A DNA stretch of 20,359 nucleotides from Pseudomonadota bacterium (GTDB lineage Bacteria; Pseudomonadota; Gammaproteobacteria; Pseudomonadales; Pseudomonadaceae), in assembly GCA_023388335.1 (NCBI GenBank), contig JAEWGL010000232.1, positions 1 through 20,359 of the forward strand, in the 5' to 3' direction. Positions 6,708 to 13,960 of the stretch are shown one piece after another; position 1 is the stretch's first letter, and every line of letters begins with the position of its first letter. The translations under genes were made by a program, and so were the position numbers. The notes beneath the pieces were generated by a model. That model searched no databases and had not been told where the DNA came from. It saw only the letters and a program-made list of their open reading frames with translations.

Positions 6708-7676
6708 ATGGCCGTGCAGGACCTGCTGTCCCAGGATGAGATCGACGCCCTCTTGCATGGCGTCGATGACGGGCTGGTACAAACCGACAGCATCAGCGAG
6801 CCGGGCAGCGTCAGGAGCTATGACCTGACCAGCCAGGACCGTATCGTGCGGGGGCGCATGCCGACCCTGGAAATGATCAACGAGCGGTTCGCCCGGTACA
6901 CCCGCATCAGCATGTTCAACCTGCTGCGTCGCTCCGCCGACGTGGCGGTCGGTGGCGTGCAGGTCATGAAGTTCGGCGAATACGTGCACTCGCTGTACGT
7001 GCCGACCAGCCTGAACCTGGTGAAGATCAAGCCGTTGCGCGGCACGTCGCTGTTCATCCTCGACGCCAAGCTGGTGTTCAAGCTGGTGGACAACTTCTTC
7101 GGTGGCGATGGACGCCATGCCAAGATCGAGGGGCGTGAATTCACCCCGACCGAGCTGCGCGTGGTGCGCATGGTGCTGGAACAGGCGTTCGTCGACCTCA
7201 AGGAAGCCTGGCAGGCGATCATGCCGGTGAACTTCGAGTACATGAACTCCGAAGTCAACCCGGCCATGGCCAACATTGTCGGCCCCAGCGAGGCCGTGGT
7301 GGTGTCGACCTTCCACATCGAGCTCGATGGCGGTGGCGGCGACCTGCACGTGACCATGCCGTACTCGATGATCGAGCCGGTGCGCGAGATGCTCGATGCC
7401 GGCTTCCAGTCCGACCTGGACGACCAGGACGAGCGCTGGGTCAAGGCCCTGCGCGAGGACGTGCTGGATGTGAGCGTGCCGCTCACCGCCACGGTTGCCC
7501 GTCGCCAGCTCAAGCTGCGCGACATCCTGCACATGCAGCCGGGCGACGTGATTCCAGTGGAGCTGCCCGAGCACCTGGTGCTGCGCGCCAACGGCGTGCC
7601 GTCGTTCAAGGCCCGGCTGGGCTCGCACAAGGGCAACCTGGCCCTGCAGATCATCGACCCGATCGAGCGCCGTTGA
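6708..7676 (+). CDS. fliM: Flagellar motor switch protein FliM
   Basis: FliM is the C-ring component that binds phospho-CheY and changes rotation sense. The 322-residue product starts with the CheY-binding peptide LSQDEIDALLHG (residues 7-18). The middle CheC-like domain follows (RYTRISMFNLLRRSADVAVGGVQVMKFGEYVHSLYVP), then a SpoA-type C-terminal domain (DVLDVSVPLTATVARRQLKLRDILHMQPGDVIPVELPE begins near residue 250). TAGGAG precedes ATG 6708. The partners FliG and FliN are both encoded in this window. Confidence 0.98.
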   Translation: MAVQDLLSQDEIDALLHGVDDGLVQTDSISEPGSVRSYDLTSQDRIVRGRMPTLEMINERFARYTRISMFNLLRRSADVAVGGVQVMKFGEYVHSLYVPTSLNLVKIKPLRGTSLFILDAKLVFKLVDNFFGGDGRHAKIEGREFTPTELRVVRMVLEQAFVDLKEAWQAIMPVNFEYMNSEVNPAMANIVGPSEAVVVSTFHIELDGGGGDLHVTMPYSMIEPVREMLDAGFQSDLDDQDERWVKALREDVLDVSVPLTATVARRQLKLRDILHMQPGDVIPVELPEHLVLRANGVPSFKARLGSHKGNLALQIIDPIERR

Positions 7677-7723
7677 GCGCGCGCCGGTCGCAACTCCCGA
7701 ATTGAATGCCTGTCGAGGACATT

Positions 7724-8197
7724 ATGGCTAACGAAAACGAGATCACCTCCGCAGAGGATCAGGCCCTGGCCGATGAGTGGGCCGCGGCTTTGGAAGAGAC
7801 CGGTGCCGCCGGTCAGGCCGACATCGACGCCCTGCTTGCCGCCGACATGGGCAACGCTCGCTCTGCTGGCGCCGGACGCCTGCCGATGGAAGAGTTCGCC
7901 AGCTCGCCGCGCCCCAACCAGCAGGTCAGTCTGGAAGGCCCGAACCTGGATGTGATCCTGGATATCCCGGTGAACATTTCCATGGAAGTGGGCAGCACCG
8001 AGATCAATATCCGCAACCTGCTGCAGCTCAACCAGGGTTCGGTGATCGAACTCGACCGCCTGGCCGGCGAGCCGCTGGATGTGCTGGTCAACGGCACGTT
8101 GATCGCCCATGGCGAGGTGGTGGTGGTCAACGAGAAGTTCGGCATTCGCCTGACCGACGTGATCAGCCCCAGCGAACGTATCAAGAAGTTGCGCTGA
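7724..8197 (+). CDS. fliN: Flagellar motor switch protein FliN
   Basis: FliN forms the lower C-ring with FliM and docks the FliH-FliI export complex. The 157-residue product has an N-terminal extension carrying QADIDALLAAD, close to the FliM CheY-binding peptide. The SpoA domain follows (NLDVILDIPVNISMEVGSTEINIRNLLQLNQGSVIELDRLAGEPLDVLVNG) and the usual end SPSERIKKLR. I chose ATG 7724 (MANENEITS) because GAGGA at 7715-7719 sits just before it. An ATG at 7706 would add six residues but lacks a ribosome site. It lies 47 bp after fliM and abuts fliO. Confidence 0.97.
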   Translation: MANENEITSAEDQALADEWAAALEETGAAGQADIDALLAADMGNARSAGAGRLPMEEFASSPRPNQQVSLEGPNLDVILDIPVNISMEVGSTEINIRNLLQLNQGSVIELDRLAGEPLDVLVNGTLIAHGEVVVVNEKFGIRLTDVISPSERIKKLR

Positions 8198-8209
8198 GTG
8201 AGGGGCGTG

Positions 8210-8638
8210 ATGCGGGCCGGTCTGGCCCTGTGCATGCTGCTGGGCAGCAAAGTGGCCCTGGCAGCGGCCGAGCCCACGACCGCGGCGACGCCGGGCAGCC
8301 TGGGTGGGCAACTGGCCCAGATGGTGCTCGGGCTGTTGCTGGTCGTCGGCTTGATCTTCCTGCTGGCCTGGCTGCTGCGGCGGGTGCAGGGCGTCACGCC
8401 GCGTGGCGGGCAGGTGATCGAGATCATTGGCAGCCGCGCCATTGGCCCGCGCGACCGGCTGCTGCTGGTGCAGGTGGGCAAGGAGCAGATCCTGCTGGGG
8501 CATAGCCCTGGCCATATCGAGGCCCTGCATGTGCTGGCCGAGCCAGTCGAGGTGCCTGTCGGTGCCCGCCCGGCCACGCCGGAATTCGCCCAGCGCCTGA
8601 TGGAGCTGATGGGCAAGGACCATAAGGACAAGTCGTGA
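8210..8638 (+). CDS. fliO: Flagellar biosynthesis protein FliO
   Basis: FliO is a small inner-membrane protein that helps assemble the FliP pentamer of the export gate. The 142-residue product has a signal-like hydrophobic start (AGLALCMLLGSKVALAAA) and then one strong membrane segment (LAQMVLGLLLVVGLIFLLAWLLRRV). A cytoplasmic domain follows (GGQVIEIIGSRAIGPRDRLLLVQVG). ATG 8210 is favoured by GAGGGG at 8200-8205. GTG codons at 8198 and 8207 are alternatives. The stop codon overlaps the fliP start by one base. Confidence 0.93.
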   Translation: MRAGLALCMLLGSKVALAAAEPTTAATPGSLGGQLAQMVLGLLLVVGLIFLLAWLLRRVQGVTPRGGQVIEIIGSRAIGPRDRLLLVQVGKEQILLGHSPGHIEALHVLAEPVEVPVGARPATPEFAQRLMELMGKDHKDKS

Positions 8639-9390
8639 TGGGCGCGTTGCGCATGCTGTTGACCCTGGCGCTGCTGCTGGCAGCGCCGATGGCCTTGGCC
8701 GCCGACCCGCTGTCGATCCCGGCCATCACCCTGTCCAGTGGGGCGGACGGCCAGCAGGAGTACTCGGTCAGCCTGCAGATCCTGCTGATCATGACGGCGC
8801 TGAGCTTCATCCCGGCGGTCGTCATCCTGATGACCAGCTTCACCCGCATCATCATCGTCTTCTCCATCCTGCGCCAGGCCCTGGGCTTGCAGCAGACGCC
8901 GTCGAACCAGGTGCTCACCGGCATGGCGCTGTTCCTGACCTTGTTCATCATGGCCCCGGTGTTCGACCGGGTGAACACGGACGCCTTGCAGCCCTACCTG
9001 AACGAGCAGATGGTGGCCCAGGAGGCCATCGAGAAGGCCCAAGTGCCGATAAAGGACTTCATGCTGGCGCAGACCCGGCAGAGTGACCTGGAGCTGTTCA
9101 TGCGCCTGTCCAAGCGCACCGACATCGCCAGCCCTGAGCAGGCCCCCTTGACCATCCTGGTGCCAGCCTTCGTCACCTCGGAGCTCAAGACCGCGTTCCA
9201 GATCGGCTTCATGATCTTCATCCCGTTCCTGATCATCGACATGGTGGTTGCCAGTGTGCTGATGGCCATGGGCATGATGATGCTGTCGCCGCTGATCATC
9301 TCGCTGCCGTTCAAGATCATGCTGTTCGTCCTGGTCGATGGCTGGGCGTTGATCATGGGTACCCTGGCCGGCAGTTTCGGTGGCGTCTGA
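8638..9390 (+). CDS. fliP: Flagellar export gate protein FliP
   Basis: FliP is the main ring protein of the FliPQR export gate in the inner membrane. The 250-residue product has a cleavable signal peptide ending in ALA (about residues 1-21). Four membrane segments follow, with the signatures TSFTRIIIVFSILRQALGLQQTPSNQ, AFVTSELKTAFQIGFMIFIPFLIIDMVVASVLMAMGMMMLSP and PFKIMLFVLVDGW. ATG 8638 fits an AAGGAC ribosome site at 8624-8629. GTG 8635 would add one residue. The gene is coupled to fliO by overlap. Confidence 0.98.
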   Translation: MGALRMLLTLALLLAAPMALAADPLSIPAITLSSGADGQQEYSVSLQILLIMTALSFIPAVVILMTSFTRIIIVFSILRQALGLQQTPSNQVLTGMALFLTLFIMAPVFDRVNTDALQPYLNEQMVAQEAIEKAQVPIKDFMLAQTRQSDLELFMRLSKRTDIASPEQAPLTILVPAFVTSELKTAFQIGFMIFIPFLIIDMVVASVLMAMGMMMLSPLIISLPFKIMLFVLVDGWALIMGTLAGSFGGV

Positions 9391-9411
9391 CGCCCTTCAA
9401 GGAGAGAGTCC

Positions 9412-9681
9412 ATGACCCCAGAAGTCGCTGTCGATCTATTCCGTGACGCGCTGTGGCTGACCACCCTGATGGTTGCCGTGCTGGTGATACCGAGCCTGCT
9501 GATCGGCCTGGTGGTGGCGATGTTCCAGGCCGCCACGCAGATCAACGAGCAGACCCTGAGCTTCCTGCCGCGCCTGCTGGTGATGCTGGTGACGCTGATC
9601 GTCGCCGGGCCCTGGCTGACGCGCACGTTCATGGAATATTTCACCAGCCTGTACAGCAGCATTCCGCAGCTGATCGGTTGA
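9412..9681 (+). CDS. fliQ: Flagellar export gate protein FliQ
   Basis: FliQ is the small export-gate subunit that stacks around FliP/FliR. The 89-residue length and two membrane hairpin segments (LWLTTLMVAVLVIPSLLIGLVV and LPRLLVMLVTLIVAGPWL) are those of the family, with the motif FQAATQINEQTLSFLPR between them. A good AAGGAGAG ribosome site precedes ATG 9412. It has a 21-bp gap to fliP and a 7-bp gap to fliR. Confidence 0.97.
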   Translation: MTPEVAVDLFRDALWLTTLMVAVLVIPSLLIGLVVAMFQAATQINEQTLSFLPRLLVMLVTLIVAGPWLTRTFMEYFTSLYSSIPQLIG

Positions 9682-9688
9682 GGTCGCC

Positions 9689-10465
9689 ATGCTCGAGCTG
9701 ACCGACACGCAGATCGGCACCTGGGTTGCCACCTTCATCCTGCCGTTGTTCCGGGTGACGGCGCTGCTGATGACCATGCCGATCCTGGGCACCAAGATGC
9801 TGCCAGCACGGGTGCGCCTGTACTTTGCGGTGGCCATCACCGTGGTCATCGTGCCAGGCCTGCCGCCCATGCCGGAATTCAACCCGCTGGGCCTGAGCGG
9901 GCTGTTGCTGTGCGCCGAGCAGATCATCATCGGGGCCTTGTTCGGGATGTCGCTGCAGTTGTTGTTCCAGGCCTTCGTGGTCGCCGGGCAGATCGTCGCC
10001 ATCCAGATGGGCATGGCCTTCGCCTCCATGGTCGACCCGGCCAACGGCGTCAACGTGGCGGTGGTCAGCCAGTTCATGACCATGCTGGTGAGCATCCTGT
10101 TCCTGGTCATGAACGGTCATCTGGTGGTGTTCGAGGTGCTGACCGAGAGCTTCACCACCTTGCCGGTCGGTGGCGGGTTGCTGGTCAATCATTTCTGGGA
10201 GCTGGCCGGACGCCTGGGCTGGGTGTTCGGCGCGGCGCTGTTGCTGGTGTTGCCGGCGATCACCGCGTTGCTGGTGGTCAACATCGCCTTCGGCGTGATG
10301 ACCCGCGCCGCGCCGCAGCTGAATATCTTCTCCATCGGTTTCCCGCTGACCCTGGTGCTGGGCATGGGCATTTTCTGGGTGACGCTGGCCGATATCCTTC
10401 CCCATTACCAGTCATTGGCCAGCGAAGCGCTGCAATGGCTGCGTGAACTGGCACGGGCGCGCTGA
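9689..10465 (+). CDS. fliR: Flagellar export gate protein FliR
   Basis: FliR is the single-copy export-gate subunit that closes the FliP5-FliR1 ring. The 258-residue product is highly hydrophobic with about six membrane segments. Recognisable stretches are FRVTALLMTMPILGTKMLPARVRL near the N-terminus, QMGMAFASMVDPANGVNVAVVSQF in the middle and GVMTRAAPQLNIFSIGFPLTLVLGM near the end. The MTRAAPQLNIFSIGFP motif is diagnostic. A GAGG ribosome site precedes ATG 9689. flhB begins 2 bp after the stop. Confidence 0.97.
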   Translation: MLELTDTQIGTWVATFILPLFRVTALLMTMPILGTKMLPARVRLYFAVAITVVIVPGLPPMPEFNPLGLSGLLLCAEQIIIGALFGMSLQLLFQAFVVAGQIVAIQMGMAFASMVDPANGVNVAVVSQFMTMLVSILFLVMNGHLVVFEVLTESFTTLPVGGGLLVNHFWELAGRLGWVFGAALLLVLPAITALLVVNIAFGVMTRAAPQLNIFSIGFPLTLVLGMGIFWVTLADILPHYQSLASEALQWLRELARAR

Positions 10466-10467
10466 GC

Positions 10468-11610
10468 ATGGCAGAGAGCGAAAGCGGTCAGGATAAGACA
10501 GAAGACCCCACCGACAAGCGCAAGAAGGATGCGCGCGAGAAGGGTGAGATTGCCCGCTCCAAGGAGCTCAACACGGTGGTGGTGACCCTGGCGGGCGCGG
10601 GCGCGCTGCTGGCGTTCGGTGGCGCGCTGGCCGAAACCCTGATGGAGTTGATGCGCAGCAACTTCAGCCTGTCGCGCGAAGTGCTGATCGACGAGCGCTC
10701 CATGGGGCTGTTTCTGCTTGCCTCGGGCAAGATGGCCCTGTGGGCGACACAGCCGGTGCTGATCCTGTTGTTCGTGGTTTCTTTCGTCGGCCCGGTGGCC
10801 CTGGGCGGCTTCCTGTTCTCCGGCAGCCTGCTGCAGCCCAAGTTCAGCCGCATGAACCCTTTGTCGGGGATCAAGCGCATGTTCTCGGTCAATGCCCTCA
10901 CCGAACTGATCAAGGCCATGGCCAAGTTCGTCCTGATCCTGGTCGTCGCCTTGTTCGTACTGTTGGCAGATCGTGACGCGCTGCTCTCGATCGCCAATGA
11001 GCCGCTCGAGCAGGCGATCATCCACAGCGTCCAGGTGGTGGGCTGGAGCGCCTTGTGGATGGCCTCTGGGCTGCTGCTGATCGCCGCCGTGGACGTACCG
11101 TTCCAGCTGTGGCAGGCGCACAAGAAACTGAAGATGACCAAGCAGGAAGTGCGCGACGAGTACAAGAACTCCGAAGGCAAGCCTGAGGTCAAGCAGCGGA
11201 TCCGCCAGTTGCAGCGCGAGGTCTCGCAGCGGCGAATGATGGCGGCGGTCCCCGAGGCCGACGTGATCATCACCAACCCGACCCACTATGCCGTGGCCCT
11301 CAAGTACGATCCGGAGAAGGGCGGGGCGGCGCCGTTGCTGCTGGCCAAGGGCACCGATTTCATTGCCTTGAAGATCCGCGAGATCGCCGGCGAGCACAAG
11401 ATACAGATCCTCCAGTCGCCGGAGCTGGCGCGCGCGATCTACTACAGCACCGAGCTCGAGCAGGAGATCCCCGCCGGACTGTACCTGGCGGTGGCGCAGG
11501 TGCTGGCGTATGTATTCCAGATCCGCCAGTACCGCGCCGGCAAGGGCAAGCCGCCCGAGCCACTGAAGGATGAGCTGCCGATACCGCCGGATTTGCGGCG
11601 GGATAGCTGA
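10468..11610 (+). CDS. flhB: Flagellar export specificity switch protein FlhB
   Basis: FlhB is the export-gate component that self-cleaves and switches the apparatus from rod/hook to filament substrates when FliK signals. The 380-residue product begins with the charged segment DKTEDPTDKRKKDAREKGEIARSKEL. Four membrane segments and a cytoplasmic domain follow, with the autocleavage site NPTH (Asn270-Pro271) in ADVIITNPTHYAVALKYD. Downstream residues (APLLLAKGTDFIALKIREIA; SPELARAIYYSTELEQEIP) are standard. It ends the fliL-flhB run. A CCGCCG/CGGCGG inverted repeat overlaps its last codons. Confidence 0.98.
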   Translation: MAESESGQDKTEDPTDKRKKDAREKGEIARSKELNTVVVTLAGAGALLAFGGALAETLMELMRSNFSLSREVLIDERSMGLFLLASGKMALWATQPVLILLFVVSFVGPVALGGFLFSGSLLQPKFSRMNPLSGIKRMFSVNALTELIKAMAKFVLILVVALFVLLADRDALLSIANEPLEQAIIHSVQVVGWSALWMASGLLLIAAVDVPFQLWQAHKKLKMTKQEVRDEYKNSEGKPEVKQRIRQLQREVSQRRMMAAVPEADVIITNPTHYAVALKYDPEKGGAAPLLLAKGTDFIALKIREIAGEHKIQILQSPELARAIYYSTELEQEIPAGLYLAVAQVLAYVFQIRQYRAGKGKPPEPLKDELPIPPDLRRDS

Positions 11611-11626
11611 TAAGCCGTTACGGCTT
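11584..11626 (+). terminator. Possible weak terminator/hairpin pair after flhB
   Basis: Two adjacent inverted repeats close the fliL-flhB run: CCGCCG-GATTTG-CGGCGG at 11584-11601, inside the last flhB codons, and AAGCCG-TTA-CGGCTT at 11612-11626. Neither is followed by a T-run, so termination is only suggested by position. Confidence 0.35.
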
Positions 11627-11643
11627 GCGCATTCCCCCTGTGT

Positions 11644-11667
11644 GAGTCCACTCAGCCCAGCGGGCTG
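11644..11667 (+). repeat. Hairpin element, copy 2 (first copy at 3553-3576)
   Basis: GAGTCCACT followed by the stem CAGCCC-AGC-GGGCTG. It matches the element upstream of hsbA in the flank and in both stem arms, and differs in the loop. Both copies lie at the head of a transcription unit, 100-200 bp upstream of the next start codon. Confidence 0.55.
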
Positions 11668-11746
11668 GGCGATCTCCCATAAAATATGCGTATGCGCCGC
11701 GAGAGGTATCGCGTGCTGTTGAAACAGATAACGCGAGATCCCAGAG

Positions 11747-11763
11747 TTGGAAAGCTTCTTGCA
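11747..11763 (+). promoter_or_regulatory. Sigma-54 (RpoN) promoter candidate for flhA operon
   Basis: TTGGAAAGCTTCTTGCA keeps both RpoN boxes (TTGG at -24, TTGCA at -12) with exact GG-N10-GC spacing. Transcription would start near 11774, about 46 bp before flhA. In P. aeruginosa flhA belongs to the FleQ/RpoN class, which agrees. Confidence 0.75.
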
Positions 11764-11819
11764 AAGAGCAGCGCCAAGCGCCGTTGAGGCGTCAAAAGTT
11801 TGCTTGAAGAGGACTCCCG

Positions 11820-13949
11820 GTGGATCGCACTCAGTTAATCAACAGCGCCCGTGGCAACCTGGTCGGTCTCGGCCGGGGCAACCTGGGCGTGCCGCTGTTG
11901 TTGCTGGTGATGTTGGCAATGATGATGTTGCCGGTGCCACCCTTCCTGCTCGACGTGTTCTTCACCTTCAACATCGCCCTGTCGATCGTGGTCCTGCTGG
12001 TCTGCGTGTACGCTCTGCGTCCGCTGGATTTCGCCGCGTTCCCGACCATCCTGCTGGTGGCGACGCTATTGCGCCTGGCGCTGAACGTAGCCTCCACGCG
12101 GGTGGTGATGCTCCACGGCCATGAGGGCCATCAGGCCGCGGGCAAGGTGATCCAGGCCTTTGGCGAGGTGGTGATCGGCGGTAACTATGTGGTCGGTGCG
12201 GTGGTGTTCGCCATCCTCATGATCATCAACTTCGTCGTGGTGACCAAGGGCGCCGGGCGTATTTCCGAGGTCAGCGCACGCTTCACCCTCGACGCCATGC
12301 CGGGCAAGCAGATGGCCATCGACGCCGACCTCAACGCCGGCCTGATCGACCAGGCCCAGGCCAAGTCGCGCCGCGCCGAGGTGGCCCAGGAGGCCGAGTT
12401 CTACGGTTCGATGGACGGTGCCAGCAAGTTCGTGCGCGGTGACGCCGTCGCCGGCTTGCTGATCCTGTTCATCAACCTGATCGGCGGCATGGCTGTCGGC
12501 ATGCTGCAGCACGGCTTGCCGTTTGGCGAGGCGGGCAAGGTCTACGCGCTGCTGACCATCGGTGACGGTTTGGTGGCGCAGCTGCCGTCGTTGCTGTTGT
12601 CCACCGCGGCGGCCATCATGGTCACCCGCGCCTCGGGTTCCGAGGAAATGGGCAAGCAAATCAGCCGGCAGATGTTCCATTCGCCCAAGGCGCTGGCCGT
12701 GTCGGCGGGCCTGATGGTGGTCATGGGCCTGGTGCCGGGCATGCCGCACGTGGCCTTCCTGGGCCTGGGCCTGATGGCTGCCGGCGGTGCCTACCTGGTG
12801 TGGAAAAAGCAGCAGCAGGCCAAGGTCAAGGCCGAGGAAGACGTACAGCGCCAGCAGGACCTGCTGCCGTCGCCGCAGCGTGCCCTGGAAACCAAGGAGC
12901 TGGGCTGGGACGATGTGACGCCGATCGACATGATCGGCCTGGAAGTCGGCTACCGCCTGATTCCGTTGGTCGATCGCAACCAGGGTGGGCAGTTGCTGGC
13001 GCGAATCAAGGGGGTGCGCAAGAAGCTCTCCCAGGACCTGGGCTTCCTCATGCCCACGGTGCATATCCGCGACAACCTTGACCTGGCGCCGAGTGCCTAT
13101 CGCCTGACGTTGATGGGGGTGATCCTGGCCGAGGCCGAGATCTACCCGGACCGCGAGCTGGCGATCAACCCAGGCCAGGTGTTCGGCACGCTCAACGGCA
13201 TCGCCGCGCGCGACCCGGCCTTCGGCCTGGAAGCGGTGTGGATCGATATCGGCCAGCGCAGCCAGGCGCAGTCGCTGGGCTATACCGTGGTAGACGCCAG
13301 TACTGTGGTGGCTACCCACCTCAATCAGATTCTCTACAAGCATTGCCATGAACTGATCGGCCATGAAGAGGTGCAGCAATTGCTCCAGGTGCTGGCCAAG
13401 GCATCGCCTAAACTGGCAGAAGAACTGGTGCCGAGTGTCATTTCCTTGTCAGGGCTGCTCAAGGTGCTTCAGGCGCTGCTGTCGGAACAAGTGCCAGTAC
13501 GTGACATCAGAAGCATTGCCGAGGCCATCGCGAACAATGCTGGCAAGAGTCAAGATACCGCCGCGCTGGTGGCGGCAGTGCGCGTAGGTTTGTGTCGCGC
13601 GATCGTGCAAAGCATTGTCGGCGTTGAGTCCGAGCTGCCTGTCATCACCCTTGAGCCAAGGTTGGAACAGATTTTGCTCAATAGTCTGCAGAGGGCCGGG
13701 CAAGGTCAGGAAGACGGTGTTCTTCTTGAGCCGAGCATGGCCGAAAAGCTGCAGCGTTCGCTGATCGAGGCTGCCCAGCGTCAAGAGATGCAGGGGCAAC
13801 CGGCGATTCTCCTGGTCGCAGGACCGATCAGGGCGATGCTCTCGCGATTTGGCCGCCTGGCTGTACCGAATTTGCATGTTTTGGCGTATCAGGAAATACC
13901 TGACAACAAGCAAGTCACCATCGTCGCCACAGTGGGCCCCAACGGCTGA
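11820..13949 (+). CDS. flhA: Flagellar export gate protein FlhA
   Basis: FlhA is the nonameric export-gate protein that uses proton flow and docks chaperone-substrate complexes. The 709-residue product has about eight N-terminal membrane segments (residues roughly 20-325). The FHIPEP-family signature GRISEVSARFTLDAMPGKQMAIDADLNAGLID starts near residue 146. A linker is followed by the large cytoplasmic docking domain from about residue 350. The start is GTG 11820 (VDRTQLINSAR), supported by GAAGAGGA 6 bp upstream. The last 200 or so codons have lower GC and several AGA/AGG arginine codons, unlike the first two thirds. It leads flhA-flhF-fleN-fliA. Confidence 0.98.
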   Translation: MDRTQLINSARGNLVGLGRGNLGVPLLLLVMLAMMMLPVPPFLLDVFFTFNIALSIVVLLVCVYALRPLDFAAFPTILLVATLLRLALNVASTRVVMLHGHEGHQAAGKVIQAFGEVVIGGNYVVGAVVFAILMIINFVVVTKGAGRISEVSARFTLDAMPGKQMAIDADLNAGLIDQAQAKSRRAEVAQEAEFYGSMDGASKFVRGDAVAGLLILFINLIGGMAVGMLQHGLPFGEAGKVYALLTIGDGLVAQLPSLLLSTAAAIMVTRASGSEEMGKQISRQMFHSPKALAVSAGLMVVMGLVPGMPHVAFLGLGLMAAGGAYLVWKKQQQAKVKAEEDVQRQQDLLPSPQRALETKELGWDDVTPIDMIGLEVGYRLIPLVDRNQGGQLLARIKGVRKKLSQDLGFLMPTVHIRDNLDLAPSAYRLTLMGVILAEAEIYPDRELAINPGQVFGTLNGIAARDPAFGLEAVWIDIGQRSQAQSLGYTVVDASTVVATHLNQILYKHCHELIGHEEVQQLLQVLAKASPKLAEELVPSVISLSGLLKVLQALLSEQVPVRDIRSIAEAIANNAGKSQDTAALVAAVRVGLCRAIVQSIVGVESELPVITLEPRLEQILLNSLQRAGQGQEDGVLLEPSMAEKLQRSLIEAAQRQEMQGQPAILLVAGPIRAMLSRFGRLAVPNLHVLAYQEIPDNKQVTIVATVGPNG

Positions 13950-13960
13950 GGTAGTGGGTT

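Larger units (their letters stand above)
11611..11819. other. 209-bp flhB-flhA intergenic regulatory region
   Basis: The region contains no credible gene. In order it holds a short AAGCCG/CGGCTT hairpin (11612-11626), copy 2 of the CAGCCC/GGGCTG hairpin element (11644-11667) and an AT-rich tract CCCATAAAATATGCG (11677-11691). CGCGA-GAGGTA-TCGCG (11698-11713), an RpoN promoter candidate (11747-11763) and the flhA ribosome site GAAGAGGA (11806-11813) follow. Confidence 0.65.

Noticed and set aside
6818..8623. Antisense open frame of 601 codons opposite fliM-fliN-fliO
   Set aside because: It is a shadow frame in GC-rich sequence. The plus strand carries three certain genes, and the antisense product is His/Gln-rich without any family signature.
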